Below are positions 18,765 through 30,300 of a stretch of DNA of 64,000 nt, piece by piece (position 1 is the first letter of the stretch; the number at the start of each line of letters is the position of its first letter). Origin of the DNA: Nocardia gamkensis NBRC 108242 (lineage in GTDB: Bacteria; Actinomycetota; Actinomycetes; Mycobacteriales; Mycobacteriaceae); the NCBI RefSeq assembly GCF_001612985.1, contig NZ_BDBM01000002.1:124001-188000 (forward strand), given 5' to 3'. A program made the translations under genes and the position numbers. The notes beneath the pieces are model-generated. The model saw nothing but the letters and a program-made list of their open reading frames with translations, made no database searches and had not been told where the DNA came from.

Positions 18765-20192
18765 TCAGGCCACCGGGCCGTGGCGATCGAGGAAGCGCTG
18801 CTCGAACCCGGCGATGAACTGCGCCCGATCGACAGCCGAAGACGAGTGCGCGAACTCGCCGTCGTCGGCGACGTAGAAGACCGCACGGCGGACCTTTGCG
18901 TTCGCGGGCACGTGCACCATCCAGCCGAAGCGGAAGCGCTCGGCGCTCAGCTGCGACAGCGGATACCCGGTGGTGTCCAGCTGCCGTCCGGTGATGTAGT
19001 CGCGTACCCGCCCGATCGCCTGTGCGGCGGGCATCGGCTCGGGCACGGTGGACAGCAGTCCGGCCGCCGAGAACTGGTAGAGCGCGCCGTCGATGTCGTA
19101 ACGGCCGTCATCGGCGAACACGGCGACCAGCGCCGATCGCGTCACCCTTCCTGTCTCGGCCGCGGACAACAACGCGTCTATAGCCTCCGACGCGTCCCTT
19201 CCCGCGCTGTCCGCGAGCAGACCCGCCACGATCTTGATCGCCGTCTCCCGCGTCCACATGCCCGGCACGGCAGCCGCGCACTCCTGTGCGGGCGGTGACT
19301 GCCCCCGGTACCAGCGCCCCGCTTCCCACCAGTAACAGAACGACAGCAGGCCGGATGCCGCCCGCGGGTTCAAGACGGGGTCGGCCACCCAGTCCGGCGC
19401 GCCGCCGTACAACTCCGGCATCGGTGCGCCCGCGTTGTACGCCGCGTCCAAGGTCGGCGCGTTCCATACACCACCGGACAACACGGCCCGTCCGGCCGGG
19501 AGCGCGTGCAATGTCGATCCCCCGCGTGCGGTGCCTTCGAACACTCCTACCCAGGGCAGCATCCGTGGGCCCCATTCCGACCGCACCGCCACGAAGGCCG
19601 CGGCGATCGTCGTCCAACGCGACCACATCTGCGGGAACGGCGGGAACTCGTTCTCCGCGAGCACCGCCCACACCTGTTCGGCCCGGTCGGCGCGCGCCTG
19701 GGCGGCGGCCTGCTGCGGGGTGCGCCGCTGCCGGTCACCATGACCGATGTAGGCGGCCAACCACACGGGCACCTTCGCGCGCGGAAACGCCGCGAGGTCG
19801 GCGCGGTACGCCTCCGGCACGAACAGCTGATCGTCCGGGAAGGGCTCGTCGCCGTAGTCGTAGGCGACTTCGATCCGGCCGGAACTCGTCATTGCCAGCA
19901 GCAGACGCCACCAGGGTTCCGCGCCGCCGCCGGCCGAGACCGCACGGTGCTCCCGGACGATGGCGAGCACCGGCTCCGGCGGGTCTACCGGTATCGCCTG
20001 TTCGCCAACGACATACACGAGATGGGCGATCTCACCCACCACCGTGACAGCGAACACCGCGTCCACCCGCTGCCACCCCGTCGGCGCGTGTGCCGCCAGC
20101 GCACGAGCGAGCGGGTGTTCGACGGTCAGCCCACCGGGTTCGTCTGCCAAGTCGTCCTCCGTATCGATGTCGAGCCACTGGTCTCGCCGCAC
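18765..20192 (-). CDS. Two-domain hypothetical protein, candidate immunity protein of the giant gene
   Basis: The 475-residue cytoplasmic protein has no signal or membrane segment. The N-terminal ~150 residues (YDYGDEPFPDDQLFVPEAYRADLAAFP and Trp-rich context) resemble YezG/DUF600-type immunity proteins. Residues ~150-320 are Trp/Ala-rich and unassigned. The C-terminal third (FRFGWMVHVPA, then AVFYVADDGEF) looks like another small immunity fold. It starts with GTG 69 bases after the giant gene stop on the same strand, the usual place of an immunity gene. Family labels are by eye; the immunity role is inference from position. Confidence 0.6.
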   Translation of the reverse strand: MRRDQWLDIDTEDDLADEPGGLTVEHPLARALAAHAPTGWQRVDAVFAVTVVGEIAHLVYVVGEQAIPVDPPEPVLAIVREHRAVSAGGGAEPWWRLLLAMTSSGRIEVAYDYGDEPFPDDQLFVPEAYRADLAAFPRAKVPVWLAAYIGHGDRQRRTPQQAAAQARADRAEQVWAVLAENEFPPFPQMWSRWTTIAAAFVAVRSEWGPRMLPWVGVFEGTARGGSTLHALPAGRAVLSGGVWNAPTLDAAYNAGAPMPELYGGAPDWVADPVLNPRAASGLLSFCYWWEAGRWYRGQSPPAQECAAAVPGMWTRETAIKIVAGLLADSAGRDASEAIDALLSAAETGRVTRSALVAVFADDGRYDIDGALYQFSAAGLLSTVPEPMPAAQAIGRVRDYITGRQLDTTGYPLSQLSAERFRFGWMVHVPANAKVRRAVFYVADDGEFAHSSSAVDRAQFIAGFEQRFLDRHGPVA

Positions 20193-20261
20193 TCCGCCGA
20201 GTGAGCAATGCGCGTCCGCGGTGGCAGCGGACGTCGAAGATAGCCGGGGTGCGGCATGCTC

Positions 20262-21345
20262 TCACGGTTGCCATGAGCGGAGAATCTCGAGTTCCGCGCG
20301 CGGCGGCAGTAGCTTGGTGTGACCGGACAGCTCACGCACCTGGATCACAGCCTCACTGAATTCGCTGTTGACGAATTCGATCAGTTGGGGGGTGAGTTGT
20401 CCGGCGGCAGCCAGCGGCGCCAGCTTGACGGTGTCGTTCATGACCCGCTTGAACTTCTCGAGCCGGGCGAATTTGACCATGTCGGGGCCACCGAGTTCAC
20501 GAGGCACCTCGATGCCGGGAATGAGATGGCCCAACCGGGCCCAGTCGTAGGCGCTCGGGCCGGTGACGGCGAGCTCCCAGTCGAGCAGTGTCACGTGTAG
20601 TTCGTTGCTGATGAGGAAGTTTCCCTCATTCGGGTCGGCATGCAGGATGTGGTGGCGGGACTCCCGCATCGATCCGGCCTCATCGATGAGTGGCTCGAAA
20701 GGATTTCCGCGCAGCAGGCCGAACTCGTCGAACAGCTGTCCGAAGCGGTCGTAGTGCCGACGATAGAAATTGTCTGTGTACCAAGCGATATGACTCAGGT
20801 ACCAGGCGCCGGTGTCGCCCCTTGCGACGCCTGGTGGTGTCAGTCGCGCCAGCAGCGGATGGTCCTCCGGCATCGCGCGCAGCTGCTCGTGGATGTTCGC
20901 GAAAGCTCGCAGTATCAGGCCCTGATGGGATCGGATCGTTCTCCGGTCGGCCCGCCGGAACGTCTCGGCGAGATTGTCTCCCCGCGCGAGTCTTTCGATG
21001 AGAATCGGCGTCGATTCGTCGACGACGCGCCCGTCCGGCATGCGGCCGGTGATGACTTTCAGCAGTTGAGGCGCGTTCCGGACGTAACGAGAGATATCGG
21101 GGAGGGTGCTGTGCTCGGGTCCGAAACGTGGATCGTAGCTGTCGGTATCGGGCCGGCCAATGCGCAGGACCAAGCCGAGGGTCTCGAGGATGACTGTCGT
21201 GTTGTAGGTTCCCGACAGCGCATCATGAAGTAGTGGTTGAGCCGCTCGGTACACCGTCAGGCCCTCGTCGTGGTTCATGGCGAACCCCCGGCGGCCCCCG
21301 AGCGGTCGGTACTCGTGCGCGGTGAGCAGCTGAGACACGTCGCGG
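20262..21345 (-). other. Domain: C-terminal aminoglycoside-phosphotransferase-like kinase
   Basis: [14 protein letters not shown] (catalytic Asp6234) and [12 protein letters not shown] (metal Asp6252) are the Brenner and DFG-equivalent motifs of APH/choline-kinase folds. The C-terminal position is where toxin domains usually sit in polymorphic toxins. Confidence 0.8.
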
Positions 21346-24300
21346 ACGGTGGTTGGGGTCTCGATCAGCGGAGCGGCTGATCGGCTGGAGGCGTCCGGCG
21401 CGGATTCGATATCGGCGCCTTGCCCGACCATGATCAGCCCGATGGTGTTCGGGTCGCCGTCCCGGTCGCGGTGGGGGTTCAGCGTATACACATCTTCAGT
21501 GCCGATATGGAGCTGATCGGCGGTGAGGAGCCGGTCGTCGGCCGAGCCGGGAACGAGAACGATCTGGTCCACAGCTCGATCCATCCCCAGAGTATCGGCG
21601 GCCGAGCGCAGCACACCGATACCGTCGCCGTGGCCGATCACAGTGAACAACTGCGACCTGCGAGACCAACTCTGGTCGCTGCTGTCGAGGGATAATTCGC
21701 GGGTTGCGTCATAGGTGATGAGTTCCCGCATCACGTTGTCCCCGGCTACGTCTCGAGCCGCGACGACGTTCTCCATTGCCACGGTGTCCGGCTCAGCGGT
21801 GTGCGAAGGATGCCTTCGCCATCCCGCCCATCGTCGACGTCGATCCGCACCGGCTGCGCGCGGGCTTCGAGACGAAGGTGCCGGCGCATCGATTTCCCGC
21901 GGTGAGCCGACCGAGAACATGATCGCCACACGGGCGTCGCCGGGCGCGTGCTGCTGCGCTTTCTCGAACTGCTGGCAGGCGTGACCCGACCAGTGCGACA
22001 GGTCGGTTACAGGTGTGTCGGCTCCGGGGACGTTGAACGCGATGAAAGATGCGCTGTCGGCTTCGCCGATCGAGACGACACATCGGCCCGTGCCTCCTTC
22101 GGTGATGGGATCGTAGGAGATCAGCAGCACCGGTGGCGGACCCGAGCCGGGAACGGCGAGCCCGAAAGCAGCATGTCTGACCTCTGCCAACTGGTCGCGC
22201 AGCGTGGCCAGCTCATGCCGGCGTTCGGGCGCGATTCCGGGGGATTCGAGGTCGCGGGCGAGCGATAGCCGATTCGCCAGATCCCGCGCCCGGTATTCGA
22301 TGCCGGGGGCAGCTCCGATGATGTGCGGATACTGTCTCAGCACCGCCAACTGCATCTGCGACACCGAAAAGTCCGTGGCCCCGGCCAGCAGGGAACCGAT
22401 CGGTGTGTTCCCGCCGGTCCATCTCCCGAGTTTGTTCCACCATCGCATGTTCTTCGAAACGCTGTCGAAGGTGTCCTCGAACAGATCCGGGGAACCGCTG
22501 TGACGTAGCAATGACGAAATGCCGGCCTCCGGTCCCCGGACGTTGTGCAGCAAGTCCGCTGCGGTTTCGACGAGGGCACGCTCGTCATCGGTGGTATCCC
22601 AATCCCACGGCAGGACGGGGTCGAGCCGGTGCTCCCGAGTCGCGTACTCGATCCCCGGACTCTGGCTACCCAGTCCCCACAGCGCCCGCACGCCCCAGAG
22701 GAATGATCGGTGGAAGGGGGACTCCGATGCGAGGCCGAAAAAGTCCGACAGGGTTTCGTGAATGCGCCGCGCGCGGGTTTCGGACGATCGACGCGAGTCC
22801 GCGGCGAGGATGTCTTCGTAGAGTTTGTGTACGTTGTCGGCGGCGTCCTGGAGCGAATAGACGACGATGTGGTTCGCGAAGCGCGTGGTGGCCTCGGTCA
22901 GCAGGTCGTCGGCCTGACGCAGGCAGTCCAGTCCCAAGGCGAAGTTGCTCGTGGGGAGCAGGTAGAACGCCGCGTCGAGCAGATGCGGCAGGGCAGTCGC
23001 GGCCGTCGCGGCGAACAGCCGGTCGGAGCCGGTTCGCGCCCGATCGAGCGCGAGGGCGTGGACGGGCAGCGACTCGAAGATCGTGGCGTACCTGGACGAG
23101 AAGTTCTCCCCGGATCGCAGCTGTAGACGCGTGTTCATGACATAGGCCCACTCCGCGACCATTCGAGCGATCGTCGGGCTGCGCACGTCGTCCAGCACGA
23201 CGGACTCCGCAAGCCGCACATGTTCCGCATCGAGGGCGCCATCCGGCGAGAATGCATCCTCCTCGAGCCAGATGCGATGCCGCACGGCTTCTTCGATACG
23301 GTTTGCCAGCTCCTGGAGATGTGCCGGGACCGTGTGGTGCATCGCACCCACCGACCAGCGGTGCTCGACGGCCGTACGGGACACAGCGAACGCGGCGTCG
23401 AGCACTGCGGTCATGCCGGCGTTCAGGTCGGCGAGGGTGCTTCGGCTCGTCCGCAGCCAGGACCCGAGAGCGAACAATTCGCGGTAGGTGCTCGGCGTGG
23501 TGGTAGGAGCGCTGTCGCCCAAGCGACCGGCCGCTTCCGACACGATCGCGCTCAGCAGGCGTGCCGGATTGATCACATGGTCGGTCGCCGATGGCGGTTC
23601 GCCGCGATGAATGGCCGCTAGCTGTCCGGCGACCCGGTGGGTGAAGCCGGTCAACAGGTGCTGGAGAGCGTCATCGGAGAGGCGTTCGGCCCAATTCCGG
23701 AGGTTGTCGAATGTGGCCTCGACTCGGAAGGTCGACAGGGCAGCGTTGGCGATTCGCTCGGCTTCGCTCCGTCCACCGCCGAACGCGCCGCCATGCGGGT
23801 CACCCACGTTCGCGGCATGGGCCACCACGCCCTCGGGCAAACCCCGTGGCACGCCGCCGAGGTGATTCGCCACTACCGACGGCGGATCGAAACCGACTCC
23901 ATCGAGACCACGGGCACGTTGCGGGGGAAGATCCAGCACCACAGCCGGATCGACCGCAACGCGCTCCTCGAGCTGCTGCGCAGGGGTGGCTCGGGCGTGG
24001 TCCGCTGGCGTCCCAGCCTCTGGTGGGGGCGTGGGGGTGCCAGTCGCAGGTGCAGCCTGCGCTGGTGCTGTGGGAGGGCGTCGGGTGGCGCCGTCTCCGG
24101 CGGGGCCGGGCGGAACAAGCAGCTTGCGGCCGCCCAGGCTGCTGTCCACCGTGGGGAGAGTCGAAGCGGAGTTCCGGCAGGCCGCACAGTTGTCCAAGTG
24201 CTCTTCGACCTCGGCCCCTACCTTTCGGCCCAGGCCTCTGAGTGCCCACACGCCGAGCTGCTCCATTGTGGAGCGGCATGAATTCGGCAGGTGATGGGAA

Positions 24301-27300
24301 AGTTCATGGAGCAATACCCGGCCGGCTGCTACACCCTGACGGCGCAAGTACGGACGGACTACATCATCCAAGTACTGCACCTCGAGCGGTTTGGAGGCGA
24401 TCTTGTCGAAGATGGCGACCGTCAGGTAGCGCGTGAGCAGGAAGTCGGGGGATTGCGGTTCCAGTTCCCGGCAGCCGGGATAGTGCACGGTCCACAGTGC
24501 GTCGTGGCTGAACATCAGCCACAACGCGTACTCCTCGGGCGTGAGGACGGGATCGCGTCCCGCCACCATGAGGTTGTAGCCCTCGGCATAACGGCCCGCC
24601 ACCATGAGGTTGTGTCCCTCGGCGCGTAGCAGGCGGCCCCCGACGTAGGCCATTTCTCCCTGGCGAATCTGCTTGGTCTGGGGCAGCTCGTCCCCGGACA
24701 CTCTCCTCCAGAACTTCTCGAAGGGCGTCATCTCCTCCACGTCGGCGCGATTGGCCTCGCGTACCTCCGCGTCGGCGTGAATGGTCCGCTTCTTCTCGGC
24801 ATCGATCTCGCCACGGCCCGGAATGACCCGTCGTTGCTGGATCGTCGCGGGTCCAGGAGTCGCCTTGGGGGCCTTCAGCAATCGCTCGGCTCCGAGCGTC
24901 AACCGTACGGCCGCGTCGACTCCCGCATAGAGCGGTGCCCGTCGAATCGCTCGCCGCCTCATCCAAGCTTTTCGCTCGCTGCTTTCGATCCATTCCCGGC
25001 CGGATGGCTCACCTTCCCGAGGCAGCGGAAATTTCCAGAAGTAGGAAAAGATCTCCTTCCACGGACTCAGCCGCTCCATGAGCTCTTCCAGAGAGGGATC
25101 GGCGGGCATCACATGCGCGGCGGGCACGATCAAGCTGTTGGTCGGGTCGGCGGGCACGATCAGTCCGGCGGGAGTTATGCGAATACCGCCGCCGGTGTTC
25201 TCGCGAGCACCTGGCTGTCCTGCGGGGCGAGATTCGTTCTCATGGTGGTCGGTCGTTTCGATCTCGTCGCCGCGAGGCGTCGGTTGCGCGGCGGGTCGGC
25301 TGCCCGAGGCGTTTCCCGCTGGTTCGTGGGCACCGGACGGTCGCTGGGGCCCACGCCGACCGACCGCCCAGGCGTCCGGTCCGAGACGAGGGTCGACAGC
25401 ATGGACCATGCCGGGGTCGAAGCGCCCGCGTGGGGGCGGCACTGTCCCTATGTCCCGGGCTTTTCGTTCGGGGATGTCCAGGGCCATTCCGGCGGGACCT
25501 GTCCCCGATACTCGATGCGAGTCGAACGGATTGGTCTGCCGTTCAGTCGAATGGTGCTGCTGAGCAGGGGCTTTCGGATGGTTCGATGCCGTGGGTGAAT
25601 GCCGGTTCTCGGCTGTCGCCCGGCGATACAGCTGATCGGCGAACCGGGGCCGCGGCCGGGGCACCGCGTGGGCTTGCTCGAACGCGTAGGCGTAGCCGAT
25701 CAGCGTGGGTTCGCTCCATGCCGCGGCTCGGAAGGTCACATTGACATGCTCTCCGGCTGGATGGTCGGGGTCGGCCGGAGTGCGGCCCGCCGGGACGAGG
25801 ATGCAGGGGTATCCGGCCTTATCGCCTATCACCGATCCGTAGTTGTAGACGGATACCAATGCGGTGAGGTTGTGCTCGGCCATCACCGCGTCGATCCGGG
25901 TTTTGCTTTCGGCGATGTCCAATTGAACGTCTGCCTGGTATTTCGCCGTGTCGACGCTGTCCACGTCGAGGTCCATCGCCTCTGCGGAGAGAGCGAGGTC
26001 TTGGCCGTACTTCAAGGCGGTTTCGGCGTGGGCGTTGTTGTAGGCGATGATGTCGGCCAGGTTCTTCATCGGGGTGTCGGCCGGCAGCCGCGAAAGGTAG
26101 GCGTTCAGGTCGCGCTTGAATTCGTAGGAGAACACACTCGACCAGTCCGGGTTGTTGTCCTGGAAGCTGTGGGAGCTGTCCAGGTCGACGGTGATCAGGG
26201 TGGCGCCCTGGGCCGCCAGCGTATTCAACGCCGCATCCCACAAGGGGCGCTGTGGGGCATCCTCTGATGGAATCCCTGCCGTCATAACGCCGATCCGGGC
26301 CCCGCGCAGAGCTTCCGGATTCAGATCCGCGGTGAAATCATGGCCCGCCAAGGGATTGTGCGCGGTGGCAGGGTCTTGCGGATCGACGCCGACGAGCGCC
26401 GTCAACAACACCGCGGCGCCGGTGACGTCCGGACTGAACGCACCTGGGGTGTCACGGGTGGTGGCGAGGGGCAAGACGCCAGTGCGGGACACAGCACCCA
26501 CAGTGGGCTTGAATCCGACAATCGAATTCCAATTGGCCGGAACCGAAATCGACCCTACTGTTTGGGTGCCTATGGCGAGCGGCACAAGCCCGGCCGCGAC
26601 ACCGACGGCAGATCCTGAGCTGGAGCCCCCCGGTACCAGGGACACGTCGATTGGATTGAGGGTCTGGCCGCCGTACGAACTGTACCCACCAGGCAAGGTG
26701 CTGCTCAGGTAGAACGCGAACTCGGTGAGATTGCCATGGCCGAGGATCACCGCGCCCGCCTCGCGCAACTGCGTCACCAGCGTGGCGTCCGTGCCGGGGT
26801 ACGAGTCCGCGAGAGCCACCGAGCCAGCGGTGGTCGGCATGCCCGCGATGTCGATGTTGCCTTTGATCAGGACCGGCACCCCCAACAGTGGGCCGTGCGC
26901 GGCGCCGGTCCGCCGGAGTTCATCTGCGCGGGCAGCCTCCTCGAGGACCCGGGGATTGATGCCGATCACCGCATTCAGTGCCGAAAGCGCTTCAGCGCGT
27001 CGCAGACACAGCCGGGTCAGTTGCACGCTGGTGATCCGGCCGCTATCCAGCAGTTCGATAAGCTGCTCACTGGTCACCGGGACAAGATCCAGCGCCGGCA
27101 CCGCGTCGGGTTCGGCATTGTGATCGCCGATGCCGATCGACTGGTCGCTGTCTATCGGCGTCGGTTCTGCCGTCACCGGAGCGGATTCCGCCGGAGACGG
27201 ACCGGAGCTGTCCGCCGGATTGTCGTCGGCGTCGGTCGCGCGGGCCGGTTCCGAGTGGTTCGGAGTTTGTCGAGCTTCCGGTCGAGGTGCGCGTTCGCCC

Positions 27301-30300
27301 CAGGTCCGGCCGTCTTCGGGGTTGTGGTGGAATGCGAGATGGGCGTCGGGGGGAATGATCCCAGACCTGCGCCTGCCTGCGACGTGCCGGAAGCGCTCGG
27401 GGGCGAGACCGGCCGCTACGGCTGGGTCAGCGTGCCCACTTTCGACCTCGACCGCGTACGTGTGCGGTGCGGAACGGTCGATCGCGGCGGTTTCCGCCCG
27501 GGCGGCGGACTCGTCGCCTTCTTGCTCCGATCCCGCGCCGTGGGGCGCCGTGATCGCCGCGCCGGTCTCATCGAAGAATATCCCCTGCACGCCGGACGGT
27601 CTCGGCGATCGGGTGGAGGGCACATGATTTGCCCGCAGCACGCCCTCGACCGGACTTCGCAGCTCGATCCGCGTCGTCCCGTCCGGGGAGGCGCGGCGCA
27701 CCAGCAGGTAGGGGTCTCGTTCCGGCAGGACGACAAGTGCCGAGACACCGTCGCCTCGATTGCCCGACGACTCGTCCCACGTCCGTAACCGGGCCTCGAT
27801 CTCAGCGGCATCGGCGAAGTGCTGTGGCTGCCCACCGGTCGCGGCCGCCAGGACATCCACTGCCGTATCCCCCGGGCGAAGACGGGATGGTATCGCGATG
27901 TCATCGCGGCCGGTGACGTCACGGAAGTCCTGCAAAAGCAGCGATATGTCCGGATCGCCGGATGCTTGTCGCTGTGCCCATCGCGCCAAGAACTCTGCCG
28001 GCGATGATCCGTCACGTGTCACCGTCAACCAATGCAGCACTCGCGCCGGATGGGTCAGCGGCAAGGATGATTCGACCGCACCGGCCCTTGCCCCTTCGGC
28101 TACCCCCTCGACCGGGTCGAACGTATTCGTCACGGGGTCCGTGAACGTCAACAAGGAATAGTGGGGTAGCTGGGCAAGCCATTCGGTGTACCCGACATCG
28201 GCCGCGATCAGATCCAGTTCACGATAGAGCTCATAGGCCGCCCGCAACATCGCCGGTGCGAGGTGATGGAGCACCCAGTTACCCTCGTCCGCCACGACGT
28301 GGATGAACTCATGATGCGTCAGCTGGTAGATCATGTCCTCGGCCGACTCCGCCCAACGATGGTCCGCGGTCTGTTCCGCCCACGCTCGCGCGAACTCCGG
28401 ATCGGTGAGGATCTTGCTGTTGAGGGTGACAGTGACGTAATAATCCTTGGCGTCGGGAGTGGTGGTGCCGAAGCTCTGGGTCAGGCCGAAGCCCTCGATT
28501 TCGTCGTCGAACCTGAAGTACCGCAGAGCGAAACGGCCGCCGTATTCCGCGATCAGGTCTCGCAGCGCACGGTCGACGGATTCGACGGCTCGCACCGGAA
28601 CGACCGAATCCTTCCAACCCCGAAAGCGGATGCGGTGATCGTCGTGCAGTTTTCGAACGATGCGCGCTTTCGCTTCGAGAGCTCCCCGGGGCGGCGGATC
28701 GACGACGCTGTCGCCGCTCGGTTCCGTCCGCGGCTCGTCGAACCGAGCCCACACCTCACCCCATTGCTCGACACCCGACACGGTGGCGAGGTCGAGCAAT
28801 TCCCGCACCTCTGCTCCGATCTCGGCGTGGCTGAACAGCGGCGCATGCCACGTGAACATCTCGATGTCGGGAGATCGCTGGGGACGGTATTGGTCGACGT
28901 CGAACGACACGTAGAGCGATCGGGCATCGGCCTGCGTGGATATCCGCAGTGTGAGCCGCGCCTTCATGTCCTGCACGGCCGTCTGTTCCTCGTACCACTC
29001 GACGCCGCGCCGTTGCAGTGAGCGGGTGTAGCGCTCCATGTACGTCATCGCGTTGCGCCCCGCGCCACGCACCAACTCGGTTGCGGCTTCGATCTGACTC
29101 CGATCTCGCCAGCCGCGCTCGCGCATCATGTCGGCGACGGCCATCGCGACCGCCTCCAAATCCTCCTCGGTGCGCAGACCATCGGGTGCGTACAGCGGAA
29201 CGAATTCCACGGTCAGATCCGGATTCAGATCTCCTCGATCCACCGGCAGATCTCGTACCGCGGCAACGGCGGCCTCGTCCGGATCCATCCGGGAGTGCCG
29301 GCGTTGCCCTCCTCCGGAGACCCAACCACCCCCATCTATGTGGAGTTCGCCGAGTTCGCGCAGCCGTTTGCGCATTTGGCGCGGTGTTTCGTGAGCCGAG
29401 GGGCTACCGTCCGAGAGTGCGCCGGCCCCGCCTACGTCATCCCAGGTAGGAACGCTCGCGTGCCCGATCAGGCCAACCTGCCTCGAAGCGCGCTGTGATG
29501 CGGGGCGGTCGTGCGCGGTCGGCTCCTCCTCGGATGTCGGCGTCCGGCTCTCATGGGTCTCTGAAGCCGGTCGGTTGTCCGTGACCGGAGGTTCCGTCGT
29601 TGTGCGCTGTTCGGGATGATCGTCGGTACCGATGATTCGTCTTTGCCTGGCGACCGCCACGATCTCCGCTCGGTCGCCGATGACGCCGAGCTTGACCCGA
29701 ATGCGTTCGAAGCTGTATTTCACCTTCTTCCGGGTGATATCGGCGGCTTGTGCGATCTCTCTCGCAGAGAGGCCCTTGGCAGTCAGTTCGAGGACTTCGA
29801 TGTCGAGATCGGACAGGCCATGACGTCGGTGCGGTGTTATCGGCGCGGACGGCGGAGTCGCCTTGTTCGGACGGAGGGTGGAGGGTGCGGCCGCCTCGCC
29901 GACCTGCGCGTCATCAGCCACGCGCCGACCTACCACCGTGGTGCCCACCCCGAACTTGCCGACCACGTAGCCCTCAGTGCTCAACTGTCGATACATCCTC
30001 TCCACGGAGCTTTTCGACATATTCAGATGAATACCGAGTTCCGCAGGGGTGGGCAGTAACCGACCCGGGGAGAGCCGGCCGGAAAGGATCGATCGGCGCA
30101 ACGCGGACATGACGGCGACACGCCAATCACCCCCCGCCGCCTGTGCCAATTCCTTCATCGACGACTCGCCGGTGAAGATCTCCAGCAACTCGTCAGGAGT
30201 AACCACAGCGTTCTGAGGCGCCGCTGCGCTCGGCCATCGGTCGCGGCTCGCTGTGGTCGCTCCAACCCCCTTCTTCATCACCAGGTAGCCCTCATCGGAG

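Noticed and set aside
25819..27788. Plus-strand frames over the amidase domain
   Set aside because: The minus strand carries all three catalytic residues of an amidase in one frame, so the plus frames are shadows.
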